From: PNKC01 sp039917655
Lineage (GTDB): Bacteria; Chloroflexota; Dehalococcoidia; Tepidiformales; Tepidiformaceae
Reading direction: 5' to 3'
DNA length: 24,540 nt
NCBI GenBank assembly: GCA_039917655.1
Contig: JBDSJC010000156.1
Span: 1-24,540, forward strand
The notes beneath the pieces are model-generated. The model was not told the origin of the DNA. It saw only the letters and a list, made by a program, of their open reading frames with translations, and did no database searches. Both the position numbers and the translations under genes were made by a program. Below, in pieces: positions 1 through 8,181 of this stretch; position 1 is the stretch's first letter; each line of letters starts with the position of its first letter.

Positions 1-291
1 AAGATCTCGATCATGGGCCCGAAGCAGTTGGCCGGCGTGATGTCGCTAGTCCGCCGAGGCCAGGCGCGATCTTCCGGCCGGGAATTCGATGAAGCCGAGG
101 ATGCGAAGCTCAACGCCGCCGTGGAAGACCGCGCCGAACGCGAATCCCTCGCCCTCTACGCCACCGGACGCGTCGCCGATGACGGGCTGATTGACCCGCG
201 CGACACCCGCACGGTGCTCGCCATCAGCCTCTCCGCCTGCCACTCGAACGTCGTCCGCGGCACTGACCGCTTCGGCGTGTTCCGGATGTGA
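1..291 (+). CDS. Acyl-CoA carboxylase beta subunit (carboxyltransferase), C-terminal end only
   Basis: The frame is open from base 1 and ends at TGA 289-291. It encodes the last 96 residues of a biotin-dependent carboxyltransferase beta subunit. Segments such as ISIMGPKQLAGVM near the start and the terminal DPRDTRTVLAISLSA followed by RFGVFRM match the C-terminus of methylcrotonyl-/geranyl-/propionyl-CoA carboxylase beta chains. This subunit transfers the carboxyl group from biotin to the acyl-CoA. Its stop overlaps the GTG start of the alpha subunit by 4 bases (GTGA), so the two are translationally coupled as is usual for this complex. The substrate (3-methylcrotonyl, geranyl or propionyl-CoA) cannot be decided from this fragment. 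The Liu/Atu-like downstream genes favour a branched substrate. Confidence 0.9.
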   Translation, partial: KISIMGPKQLAGVMSLVRRGQARSSGREFDEAEDAKLNAAVEDRAERESLALYATGRVADDGLIDPRDTRTVLAISLSACHSNVVRGTDRFGVFRM

Positions 292-2279
292 CGCCGATGC
301 AGCCGATCACACGTTTATTGGTAGCGAACCGTGGAGAAATCGCGCGGCGCGTGTTCCGCACCTGCCGCGAAATGGGCATCTCCACCGTGGCCGTCTACGC
401 GGAGCCGGACGCCGACGCGCCTTTCGTCGGCGAAGCAGACGTTGCTGTGGCGCTCGGTGGCACGACCAGCGCCGAAACTTACCTCGACAGCGCCAGGCTG
501 ATCACCGCGGCCCAGAAGGCCGGTGCAAACGCGATCCACCCCGGCTACGGTTTCCTCTCGGAGAACGCCGGCTTCGCGCGTGCAGTCATCGAAGCCGGGC
601 TGACCTGGGTAGGCCCGCACCCGGAGGCGATCGCCGCCATGGGTGACAAGCTCTCGGCCAAGGCGAGGCTCTCCATGGCGGGGGTGCCGATGCTTCCCGG
701 CGTGGACGCGACGGGGCTATCAGAGGCCGGCCTCGCAACGAAGGCGCGCGAAATCGGCTATCCCGTGCTGGTGAAGGCGTCGGGTGGAGGCGGTGGGCGG
801 GGGATGCGCATCGTCGTGGACGGGGCCATGCTGGCGGACGCCGTCGCCAGCGCAAAACGCGAGGCGCAAAGCGCCTTCGGCAACGACACCGTATTCCTCG
901 AACGCTACCTGGAGTCCGCCCGCCATGTAGAAGTGCAGGTGTTCGGCGATAAACACGGCAATACTGTGCATTGCTTCGAGCGCGAATGCAGCATCCAGCG
1001 CCGCCACCAGAAGATCATCGAAGAGGCGCCCTCGCCCGCCGTGAATCCAGACCTGCGCCAACGAATGGGCAGCGCAGCCGTCGCCGCTGCCGCAGCCATC
1101 GGCTACGACAGCGCGGGCACGGTAGAGTTTCTCCTCGACGCGGATGGCGCGTTCTTCTTCCTTGAGATGAACACGCGCTTGCAGGTGGAGCATCCAGTGA
1201 CCGAGGCGATCACCGGTCTCGATCTCGTGCGGGAGCAGATCCGTGTCGCTGAAGGGCACCCGTTGTCGTTCGGGCAGGGCGCACTCCGCATCAACGGCCA
1301 CGCGATCGAGGCACGGCTCTACGCCGAGGACCCCGAGAACGACTTCTTCCCCGTGTCCGGCGCGGTCGTGCACTTCGAGCCCAGTGTGTTAGTGCCAGTC
1401 CGCATTGATTCGGGCGTCGAGTCGGGCTCCGTCATCTCCATCTACTTCGACCCGATGCTCGCGAAGCTGACGGCGCACGCGCCAACGCGAGAGAAAGCCG
1501 CGATGCGTCTCGCTGCTGCGCTTACGCAGCTGCGAGTCAGCGGGTTGGTCACCAACCGCGACTTCCTTGTAAACACGCTTCGCCACCCTGCGTTCCTCGC
1601 GGGAGACACCACGACCGGATTCATAGAACATCACGCACCCGCCCGTCGGCGCGAACCTGAAGCGGACGAGCTGACCTTCGCGTTGCTTGCGGCCGCCCTC
1701 ACAGCCAGTGAGGCACGGAATCGCGAACGGCCAGTGCTCCAGCGCGTACACCTGGGGTGGCGAAACAATCGTTCGACCCTGGAGACCGTGCGCTACTCGT
1801 TCCGGGGCGAGGAGTTCGCCGTCGGCTACGCTCGCGAACGAGATGGAACGATGTCATGCTCGGTCGGCGACGAAAAGCAGCGTGTTCGCTGGTTCGATGC
1901 GGCGGAGGGGAGCGCGACGCTCGAAATCGATGGTGTGCGGCGGACCGGGTCCGTCCTCGCCCGAGAGAACCAGGTGTGGGTGCAGACGCCTCACGGTGAG
2001 ATTGCTCTTTGCGAGATCCCGCGTTTCCCCGAAGCGACTCGGCAGGCCGTTGCCAGTGGCTACATGGCGCCGATGCCCGGCAAGGTCATCTCTGTCCACG
2101 CGGTGGACGGGCAGGTGGTGAAGGCGGGCGAACTCCTCGTCATCCTTGAAGCGATGAAGATGGAACACCGCATTACCGCCGGTACCGACGCCACGGTTGC
2201 CGAAGTGCGCGTTGTCGCCGGCGGGCAGGTTGAGGCGGGACAGATCTTGCTGGTAATGGAAGGAGAATCCAGTGGCTGA
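288..2279 (+). CDS. Acyl-CoA carboxylase alpha subunit: biotin carboxylase plus biotin carrier domain
   Basis: This 663-residue protein has the architecture of methylcrotonyl-/geranyl-CoA carboxylase alpha chains. The biotin carboxylase fold starts at LLVANRGEIARR (about residues 10-21). The glycine-rich ATP-grasp loop KASGGGGGRGM lies at about 163-173. The catalytic FLEMNTRLQVEHPVTE segment lies at about 291-306. The C-terminal biotinyl domain carries EAMKMEH, with the acceptor lysine near residue 624. It uses ATP and bicarbonate to carboxylate biotin, which the beta subunit then uses. The start taken is GTG 288, overlapping the beta-subunit stop as GTGA. An ATG at 297 is a possible alternative. 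The length is normal for a fused BC-BCCP alpha subunit. LiuD/AtuF-like is the best guess from context, but the specificity is inference. Confidence 0.93.
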   Translation: MTPMQPITRLLVANRGEIARRVFRTCREMGISTVAVYAEPDADAPFVGEADVAVALGGTTSAETYLDSARLITAAQKAGANAIHPGYGFLSENAGFARAVIEAGLTWVGPHPEAIAAMGDKLSAKARLSMAGVPMLPGVDATGLSEAGLATKAREIGYPVLVKASGGGGGRGMRIVVDGAMLADAVASAKREAQSAFGNDTVFLERYLESARHVEVQVFGDKHGNTVHCFERECSIQRRHQKIIEEAPSPAVNPDLRQRMGSAAVAAAAAIGYDSAGTVEFLLDADGAFFFLEMNTRLQVEHPVTEAITGLDLVREQIRVAEGHPLSFGQGALRINGHAIEARLYAEDPENDFFPVSGAVVHFEPSVLVPVRIDSGVESGSVISIYFDPMLAKLTAHAPTREKAAMRLAAALTQLRVSGLVTNRDFLVNTLRHPAFLAGDTTTGFIEHHAPARRREPEADELTFALLAAALTASEARNRERPVLQRVHLGWRNNRSTLETVRYSFRGEEFAVGYARERDGTMSCSVGDEKQRVRWFDAAEGSATLEIDGVRRTGSVLARENQVWVQTPHGEIALCEIPRFPEATRQAVASGYMAPMPGKVISVHAVDGQVVKAGELLVILEAMKMEHRITAGTDATVAEVRVVAGGQVEAGQILLVMEGESSG

Positions 2280-3084
2280 CATGTTGACCGAGGTTGTTGA
2301 TGACCTGGAGGCCGAACAGGCGGCGCTAGAATTGGTTTTGCTGCGCATGCCGGAGGAGGCGTGGGACCGGGCAAGTCATGCGCCCGGCTGGCTTGCCCGC
2401 GACCAGGTGGCGCATCTCGCGACCTTCGACGAGACGGCCGCACTGTCAATCGTCGATGCGGAGGCGTTTCGTGAGGCTGCGCGTGCGGTGGCCGACCCCG
2501 CGGTCAGCTTTGAAGAGCAGTACCTGGCGAAAGGCCGGGCGATGAGCCACGCCGAACTGCTCGGTTGGTGGCGCAAGGCCAGCTCGTCGCTGATTGCCGC
2601 CGCCCGGACGATGGACGGCAGGGCGCGGCTGCCGTGGTACGGGCCGGACATGAGCGGCGTGTCGTTCGTAACCGCAAGGCTGATGGAAACCTGGTCACAC
2701 GGGTTGGACGTGGTGGATGTTGCGGGCATCGCAAGACCGGACACCGACCGCCTGCGGCACGTCGCGTTCATCGGGGTGCGCACACGGCCTTTCAGCTACC
2801 TCAATCGCGGGATGGAGCCGAACCGCGAGGCGGTACGCGTGGAGCTCACCGCACCTTCGGGCGCGACGTGGGAGATGGGCGAACCCAGCACGACCAACGT
2901 CATTCGAGGGAAAGCGACGGACTTCTGCCGAGTAGTTACTCAACGGCGCCACATCAGCGATACCGGACTGGAAGCCGTCGGTCCCGCCGCGCAGGAATGG
3001 ATGGATGTCGCCCAGGCGTTTGCCGGCCCCCCTGGGCCAGGCCGCCAGCCCGGGGAATTTGCCAACGAACGGGCAGCCCGATGA
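2272..3084 (+). CDS. TIGR03084-type metal-binding protein (maleylpyruvate isomerase / DinB-like fold)
   Basis: This 270-residue protein resembles the TIGR03084 family, related to mycothiol-dependent maleylpyruvate isomerases and the DinB four-helix fold. Likely metal ligands are the histidine in DQVAHLATFDE (about residue 48) and the H..D pair in ETWSHGLDVVD (about residues 143 and 146). The function of the family is not established to my knowledge; a thiol-dependent or metal-dependent role is only inferred from the fold. GTG 2272 has a good ribosome-binding site (AAGGAGAA just upstream) and overlaps the carboxylase alpha stop by 8 bases. ATG 2281 is a possible alternative. Its position inside the carboxylase/hydratase unit suggests a role in the same acyl-CoA pathway. 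Confidence 0.8.
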   Translation: MADMLTEVVDDLEAEQAALELVLLRMPEEAWDRASHAPGWLARDQVAHLATFDETAALSIVDAEAFREAARAVADPAVSFEEQYLAKGRAMSHAELLGWWRKASSSLIAAARTMDGRARLPWYGPDMSGVSFVTARLMETWSHGLDVVDVAGIARPDTDRLRHVAFIGVRTRPFSYLNRGMEPNREAVRVELTAPSGATWEMGEPSTTNVIRGKATDFCRVVTQRRHISDTGLEAVGPAAQEWMDVAQAFAGPPGPGRQPGEFANERAAR

Positions 3085-3869
3085 GCGGCGAACTCGTCCA
3101 CCTGACGATCGAAAAGGGAATCGCCACGATTACGCTGGACTCGCCGGCGAACCGCAACGCGCTTTCGCGACAGCTGACCACCGAACTCGAAGCGCACGTC
3201 AACGCAGCCCTCGCTGATAGCCGGGCACGCCTCATTGTGCTGACAGGGACGGGCACGGTCTTCTGTTCTGGGGCGGACCTAAAGGAGCAACGTGTGGCGA
3301 ACGAGACGCACTCGGCGGGGCAGATTGGGCCAGGCGGGCTCGTCCCCATCCTTCAGGCGCTGTGGGCGTCGCCGAAACCGGTGATCGGCCGCATCAACGG
3401 GTCGGCGCGCGCTGGCGGGCTCGGGCTGATCGCTGCCTGCGACATCGCGGTCGCCGCGGAGGCCGCGACGTTCGCAGTGAGCGAAGTGAGGATCGGGGTC
3501 ATCCCGGCAATTATCTCCGTGCTCCTGGTGCGAAAGCTCGGTGAGACGCGAGCGATGGAGCTGTTCCTCACCGGCGAGGTCTTCGACGCTCCTCGTGCAG
3601 CGGAGATCGGGCTGGTCAACGCGGCCGCACCCGCGGAGGAGCTGGACGCTGCGGTCGGTCAGTTCGTGTCCGCGATCCTGAAAGGGGCGCCGGCCGCGCT
3701 GGGCGGTGCAAAGCAACTGGTGCGCGACGTACCGGGCATGGAGATGGATGCCGCCTTCGCGGAGATGGCCACCCGTTCGGCCGTCTTCTTCGCCTCGGCC
3801 GAAGCCCGCGAGGGGATGACCGCGTTCGCCGAAAAGCGGTCGCCAAAATGGCAGGAAGAACCTCAATGA
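3081..3869 (+). CDS. Enoyl-CoA hydratase/isomerase family protein, LiuC/AtuE-like
   Basis: This 262-residue crotonase-fold protein matches methylglutaconyl-CoA (LiuC) or isohexenylglutaconyl-CoA (AtuE) hydratases, which hydrate the carboxylase product in leucine or acyclic terpene degradation. The first oxyanion-hole segment FCSGADLKE is present. The second is ARAGGLGLIAACD. A conserved catalytic-type glutamate occurs in SEVRIGVIPA. The other glutamate of classical crotonases (the E of GGGxEL) is a glycine here, as I recall for LiuC-type proteins. ATG 3081 overlaps the preceding stop as ATGA, and the overlapping reading of this frame further upstream (from 2565) is not coding. The gene is followed immediately, again by ATGA, by the AtuA fragment. 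Confidence 0.88.
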   Translation: MSGELVHLTIEKGIATITLDSPANRNALSRQLTTELEAHVNAALADSRARLIVLTGTGTVFCSGADLKEQRVANETHSAGQIGPGGLVPILQALWASPKPVIGRINGSARAGGLGLIAACDIAVAAEAATFAVSEVRIGVIPAIISVLLVRKLGETRAMELFLTGEVFDAPRAAEIGLVNAAAPAEELDAAVGQFVSAILKGAPAALGGAKQLVRDVPGMEMDAAFAEMATRSAVFFASAEAREGMTAFAEKRSPKWQEEPQ

Positions 3870-4108
3870 CCACCACCTCCTCACCAGTCCTGCGCATCGC
3901 CAACTGCTCCGGCTTCTACGGCGATCGGATCTCAGCAGCCCGCGAGATGGTCGAGGGCGGGCGGCCCGACTTCCTCACCGGCGACTATCTCGCCGAGTTG
4001 ACGCTGTTCATCCTCTGGAAGAACCAGCGTCGCGAGCCTACCACCTTGGCGTTCCAGCCCGCGTTGCGTGTACCGCCGCCGGCTGAGGTTGCGACGGATT
4101 CGCAATAG
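3866..4108 (+). pseudogene. Truncated AtuA-family (acyclic terpene utilization, DUF1446) gene
   Basis: The 80-residue product begins like full-length AtuA-family proteins: RIANCSGFYGDRISAAREM, then a VEGG segment and LTGDYLAELTLFILWK. Similarity ends near residue 55. The remaining about 25 residues (EPTTLAFQPALRVPPP and on to the stop) are not recognisable as AtuA. Family members are several hundred residues long (about 450-600 from memory), so more than four fifths of the protein is missing. I could not find the rest in another frame, so this looks like a deletion or rearrangement rather than a simple frameshift. The start ATG 3866 is still coupled (ATGA) to the hydratase stop, with GCAGGAAGAA upstream. 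Function is probably lost, although a short N-terminal peptide could still be made. Confidence 0.8.
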
Positions 4109-4112
4109 ATCT

Positions 4113-7052
4113 GTGGGCGGGATCGGGCCAGCCGAAACGGGTTTCACGGTCTACTCGCTGGGTGAAAGCGTTCTCGGCCTGGCCCTTCGTGCGTCGAGTC
4201 TCGCTTTGAACGCTATCGCTCGTCGCCGCCTGAGGGAGCGGAGCCACGGCGTCCGTAGCAGCGCGCCGGTACTACTGGTTGTGCTCGTGGGCTTCTTCGC
4301 ATTTGCGTCCGTAGCGGTGACAGCGGCTCTCGGGGCAACGTTCGCGGTTTATCGCAACTACGCCTCCGCGTACACACCGATCGAGCAGCAGATCCAGCAG
4401 CACAACTTCGGGCTGACACAGATTTACGACCGGGGTGGTCCCGAAAATGGCACGCTGCTGGGCGCGCTGACGAATTTCGAGGCGCCGCTCATCGAACCAA
4501 TCCCGCTCAAGGAGATCTCGCCTTACCTTGTGGCTGCCACCATTTCGACCGAAGACAACTCGTTCTATGAACACCCGGGGGTGGACCCGAAAGGAGTGCT
4601 GCGGGCGGCATGGGATAACTACGTTGGCGGAGGGGTCGGTTCGGGTGTGGGCGGTTCGACGATTACCCAACAGTTAATCAAAAACGTCTACCTGAGCGAC
4701 GACTGCCAGGTGGTAGAAGGACGGCGCACCTGTGTGGCGCCGCGCACCCTCGATCGAAAGCTGAAAGAGGTTGTCTTCGCGCTGAAAGCGGAGCGAGGCT
4801 ATACCAAAGAAGCGTTGCTCGGTTGGTACCTGAATTCGATCTCCTACGCCGACCGCTACGTGGGGATCGAATCCGCTGCCGAGGGATATTTTCACAAACG
4901 CGCCGCCGACCTCACGCTCGCGGAATCCGCGCTGCTGGCCGGAGTGCCCGCGGCGCCGACCGAGTTCCATCCCAGGCTGAACTGCCTCGCCGGCGCGGAT
5001 GGCCAGTGCACGCTGGACAGTCTTGGACGCACCACGGTGGGTGGCGCTGCCAAGGAACGGGAGGCCCACGTCCTTCGACTCATGCTCCAACATGGGCGCG
5101 CCTCGGCGTCTGAGGTGGCTGCGGCGCTGGACGAACCGGTATACGTCTACCCGGCGATGAACTCGATCCTTGCACCAGCGTGGATCGACGACCAGGTTGA
5201 GCCACGCCTCGTGCGGATGTGTGAAGCAGGCCTTTTGCCGCTCGCGCCGGGGACCAAGGATTGCAACGAGAGCGTCCACGTCGCGGCATACAAAGTAACG
5301 ACAACACTCGACTGGGCTGAAACGACCAAGGCGCAGTTCATGATGCAATCGGCGATCCAATCGGGGCTGGCGGCGGGCTGCGAATGCCACAACGCGGCGG
5401 TCGCCACGATCGACCCACCCACGGGGCAGATCCTGGTCTACGCACCGACGATCGACTCGACTTGGGTCTCGGACAAGCGCGTCTCCGGCAACATCGACCA
5501 GTTGACGGAGATAAACCAGCCGGGTTCCTCGTTCAAGCCTGCGGTTTACCTGGCCTGGATGGACAAGCTTGGGAAAGTGCCTTTGAGTTCCCTCTGGGAC
5601 ACCAGCCCAATGCCCTTATTCGACAAGCCAGCCAAGCCCGAGGATCAGGTGACGATCCTGAACCCGCGACCCGGCAACGGCGGCGAAGGGCTGATAACGG
5701 CGCGCGCAGCGATGGGCGGCTCGCAGAACGTGGGCGCCTTCCGGGCCGCGCAAGAGGCAGGCGTGGAAAACGTCATCGCCGTTGCGAAGGCAATGGGGAT
5801 CACGACCCTCGACCAGCATTTCGATCCGACGTTCCAGTCGCACAACGACGTCGTCTACGGCCCCTCCATCGCCACCGGCGGTGCGAACGTGCGAGCGATC
5901 GACATGGCCTACATGAACGCCACGATCGCAAACATGGGAAAGATGGCCGGCGTCCCGACGCTGGCCAAAACGATCGATCCTGGAAAACTAAAGTCGATCG
6001 CCGGCTCGTCCGGCGACGACCTTGACGAGGCGTATCGCGAGCGCCTGGACTTTGCCCGGGGCAACACCCGCTTGCCCGGCAGCCGCGCCCTCGACCCGGT
6101 GGTCGTTCTGTCTGTACGAGGTGTCGATGGATCTGTCCTCTATGAGCACGGAAGCGACCTCCAAAAGACCCAGGTGGTGGATGCTGGCTCAGTCTGGATG
6201 GTCCATTCGATCATGAACGATTGCACCGCGCGTTTCATCATTTGGACCTGCGGTTCGAGCAACACGGACCTGAACCTGGACTTCTTCTCAGACGGCGTGA
6301 AGATCCCCAGTGGGATTAAGACCGGCACGCAGCAAGGTTTCGCGAACGCAAACGACACCCTCGCCACGTGGATGAATGGCTACACCCGGTACGCCGGCAC
6401 AGCGGTGTGGGTGGGCAATTCGGACAAGTCCCTTGTGCGGGACGGAGCGACGGGCGGATACGCCTCAGCGAACACCACCATCCGATTGTTCAAGACGTGG
6501 ATGGGCCAGTTCCACCACGATCTGAAGGAGAAGGGAGTGTTCACCACGCCGGCTGGCTTCGATGAATTGAAGCCCTCAAACGTCACTTTCAAGCCGTTCC
6601 AATCCGCCACCACCGAGCGCGGACACGGCGGCGGCTGTTACCAGAAGATCGACGGCTGGCAACGTACGGATGTCGACTATAAGGGTGGCGATTGCCTCGG
6701 GAAGTACTGCGTTCCATTGCCCGACTTTAAGAAGGATCTGGCGATGAAGCTCGCCGGGGAGCGCGGGATATCCGCTTGCGGCGGCGTTTACGTTGCGGCC
6801 TCAGCGACCGAGTCACCGACCCCAGATCCTTCCGCGAGTCCTTCGGCATCTGCCGCTCTGACCACGCCGGCCCCTTCTAAGACAGCCAGCCCACCGAAAA
6901 CGCCCCAGGCTTCGCCCACAGCGAAGCCTACCGCGGCCGCCTCCACCACTCCGTCCCCTTCGCGCACACCCAACTCCGGCGCGGCCGCAGGACCTTCGCC
7001 TGCGAGCGCCTCAGGCGTTGCCGCACCAGCTGCTTTACCGACCCCGCACTAG
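4113..7052 (+). CDS. Class A penicillin-binding protein (bifunctional transglycosylase/transpeptidase)
   Basis: About 979 residues. It polymerises and cross-links peptidoglycan outside the membrane. Numbered from GTG 4113, a basic N-terminus leads to a membrane anchor at about 52-80. The glycosyltransferase domain follows, with TEDNSFYEHPG (catalytic Glu about 147), GGSTITQQLIKN and RKLKEVVFA. The transpeptidase has the SxxK motif in QPGSSFKP (Ser about 472), SQN (about 537) and KTGT (about 736). Downstream lies a cysteine-containing segment (GGCYQ, GGDCLGKYCV, SACGG). It ends in a Pro/Ser/Thr/Ala-rich tail of about 90 residues. The start is uncertain: GTG 4068, GTG 4113 and TTG 4206 are in frame and none has a clear ribosome-binding site. 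I prefer 4113 because it lies beyond the AtuA fragment. Confidence 0.93.
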   Translation: MGGIGPAETGFTVYSLGESVLGLALRASSLALNAIARRRLRERSHGVRSSAPVLLVVLVGFFAFASVAVTAALGATFAVYRNYASAYTPIEQQIQQHNFGLTQIYDRGGPENGTLLGALTNFEAPLIEPIPLKEISPYLVAATISTEDNSFYEHPGVDPKGVLRAAWDNYVGGGVGSGVGGSTITQQLIKNVYLSDDCQVVEGRRTCVAPRTLDRKLKEVVFALKAERGYTKEALLGWYLNSISYADRYVGIESAAEGYFHKRAADLTLAESALLAGVPAAPTEFHPRLNCLAGADGQCTLDSLGRTTVGGAAKEREAHVLRLMLQHGRASASEVAAALDEPVYVYPAMNSILAPAWIDDQVEPRLVRMCEAGLLPLAPGTKDCNESVHVAAYKVTTTLDWAETTKAQFMMQSAIQSGLAAGCECHNAAVATIDPPTGQILVYAPTIDSTWVSDKRVSGNIDQLTEINQPGSSFKPAVYLAWMDKLGKVPLSSLWDTSPMPLFDKPAKPEDQVTILNPRPGNGGEGLITARAAMGGSQNVGAFRAAQEAGVENVIAVAKAMGITTLDQHFDPTFQSHNDVVYGPSIATGGANVRAIDMAYMNATIANMGKMAGVPTLAKTIDPGKLKSIAGSSGDDLDEAYRERLDFARGNTRLPGSRALDPVVVLSVRGVDGSVLYEHGSDLQKTQVVDAGSVWMVHSIMNDCTARFIIWTCGSSNTDLNLDFFSDGVKIPSGIKTGTQQGFANANDTLATWMNGYTRYAGTAVWVGNSDKSLVRDGATGGYASANTTIRLFKTWMGQFHHDLKEKGVFTTPAGFDELKPSNVTFKPFQSATTERGHGGGCYQKIDGWQRTDVDYKGGDCLGKYCVPLPDFKKDLAMKLAGERGISACGGVYVAASATESPTPDPSASPSASAALTTPAPSKTASPPKTPQASPTAKPTAAASTTPSPSRTPNSGAAAGPSPASASGVAAPAALPTPH

Positions 7053-7438
7053 CCAGGATTCCCACTGGCGACGGCCCGCCAGTCAACCGAGGACAGGGTA
7101 GAGGCAGGAGCGCCGCTCCAGCGCTTTCGGGAGGAGCGCAAGCTCCGTCCACGGACATCTCGCCTCCATGCAGGTCTTCAATAGCGGCGCGCGAGCCGCG
7201 TGAGAGGGAAACGTCGATGTCAACGTCCGCAATGTTGGCCGTGGCGTGATCCGCTCGGACTTTTTCAAGATCCGCTCCCGGTTGTCCGAGGGCAAGGCGA
7301 CCGCTGCGATAGCATCGCAAGGAATGGAGGCCCTTTCCCCTTCTTTAACGAACGGGCCGGCGTCCATGATCCAAATGCGGGCCGCTCCCGAAACGCGGAT
7401 GTTCGAGAACGATGTCGGCGTAGCGCGTGGAGAGATTC
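7053..7438. other. Intergenic region after the PBP gene; hairpin, possible eroded minus-strand coding
   Basis: No convincing gene lies in these 386 bases. A 7-bp hairpin (ACTGGCG at 7064-7070 and CGCCAGT at 7077-7083, 6-base loop) sits 11 bases after the PBP stop and may be a weak terminator, but it lacks a T-run. On the minus strand, protein-like stretches appear in different frames, for example ADVDIDVSLSRGSRAAIEDL and IWIMDAGPFVKEGE. This could be a decayed gene, but I recognise no family. Confidence 0.35.
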
Positions 7439-7663
7439 ATGAGCCTGGCCGGCGTGTTGGTACTGCTGCTCATTTCGAGTGTGTGCGGCATGGCGGCACT
7501 CATCGGCGCCGGCGCGGTGATCGGGCAGGCCGTCGCCCAGACGTTCAACCTGCCGATGCTTCTCGTGCTGCACATTGACGGCCGGGACTTCCCGCTGGCC
7601 TGGGCGCTCGCCTGGTCGTCGCTGCTTGGCGGGCTGGTGTTGCTGTTCGCACGGCCGGCATAG
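7439..7663 (+). CDS. Small two-helix membrane protein, unknown function
   Basis: This 74-residue protein starts at ATG 7439, with GGAGAG just upstream as a ribosome-binding site. That favours this start over GTG 7427. Two hydrophobic segments are visible: about residues 3-32 (AGVLVLLLISSVCGMAALIG onward) and about 55-72 (PLAWALAWSSLLGGLVLLFA). A short loop, LHIDGRDF, separates them. I do not recognise a family. The good start signal and strongly hydrophobic, protein-like composition argue that it is real. The downstream 128 bases hold the repeated GTTAC elements upstream of the DUF2171 gene. Confidence 0.55.
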   Translation: MSLAGVLVLLLISSVCGMAALIGAGAVIGQAVAQTFNLPMLLVLHIDGRDFPLAWALAWSSLLGGLVLLFARPA

Positions 7664-7716
7664 GTCCTGGTCAAGCCCCTGGCACCCATCCCGTAAAGTC
7701 GGCCTCGAAGTACGCC

Positions 7717-7750
7717 CGCTGTTACGTCGCTGTTACTCCAAGGCGGTAAC
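7717..7750. promoter_or_regulatory. Repeated GTTAC half-sites upstream of the DUF2171 gene
   Basis: CGCTGTTAC occurs twice as a direct repeat (7717-7725 and 7728-7736), 11 bases apart, about one helical turn. The second GTTAC (7732-7736) also forms an inverted repeat with GTAAC at 7746-7750. The array ends 41 bases before the DUF2171 start. This arrangement looks like an operator with cooperative half-sites. No regulator is identified, so the assignment is inference. Confidence 0.35.
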
Positions 7751-7791
7751 TCGTTGCGATGCGTGCGCCACGTTGGGGCTACGTTCGATGG

Positions 7792-8037
7792 ATGGAAACA
7801 ACACAGATCCGGGAACACATGCCAGTCGTCTGCTCCGAGAACGGACAATTCGCCACCGTCGACAAGGTCGAAGGCGACTCGATCAAGCTGACCAAGGACA
7901 AGGAGGGCCAGCATCACTGGATCCCCGCGAGCTGGGTGACTGCGGTGGACGATAAGGTCCACATCGACCGGCCCGGCAAGGAAGCGATGCAGCAGTGGAT
8001 GACGTCTGCGCCGATGGGCCAGGGCGCCAACCGCTAA
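7792..8037 (+). CDS. DUF2171 domain protein
   Basis: This 81-residue soluble protein starts at ATG 7792; the frame extends upstream to 7759 but the conserved part begins here. It reads METTQIREHMPVVCSENG, then FATVDKVEGDSIKLTKD, then HHWIPASWVTAVDDKVHI. This matches my memory of DUF2171 proteins (short beta-rich proteins related to PRC-barrel-like folds; function unknown). It stands alone: the spacing to the upstream membrane protein is 128 bases, repeated GTTAC elements precede it, and a strong intrinsic terminator follows, so it is probably its own transcription unit. Confidence 0.75.
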   Translation: METTQIREHMPVVCSENGQFATVDKVEGDSIKLTKDKEGQHHWIPASWVTAVDDKVHIDRPGKEAMQQWMTSAPMGQGANR

Positions 8038-8061
8038 CTCAAGCTCTCGTCTGATGGAGAA

Positions 8062-8088
8062 AAGCCGCCCCTGGAAGGCGGCTTCTTC
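8062..8088 (+). terminator. Intrinsic terminator after the DUF2171 gene
   Basis: A perfect 8-bp stem, AAGCCGCC (8062-8069) with GGCGGCTT (8077-8084), encloses a 7-base loop. It is followed by the T-rich CTTCGT. It begins 25 bases after the stop at 8037 and closes that transcript before the MBL-fold gene. Confidence 0.8.
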
Positions 8089-8181
8089 GTGTCCAGACGC
8101 GGAACCGCGCAGGCCCGTTAGAATCGTCACCACTGAGAGGTGAGCCGTGGGAATTCTGGTCAACTCGGGAGTCAAGAGATC

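Noticed and set aside
2565..3080. Upstream extension of the hydratase frame
   Set aside because: It lies entirely within the TIGR03084-type gene in another frame and has Arg-rich shadow composition; the crotonase domain starts at 3081.
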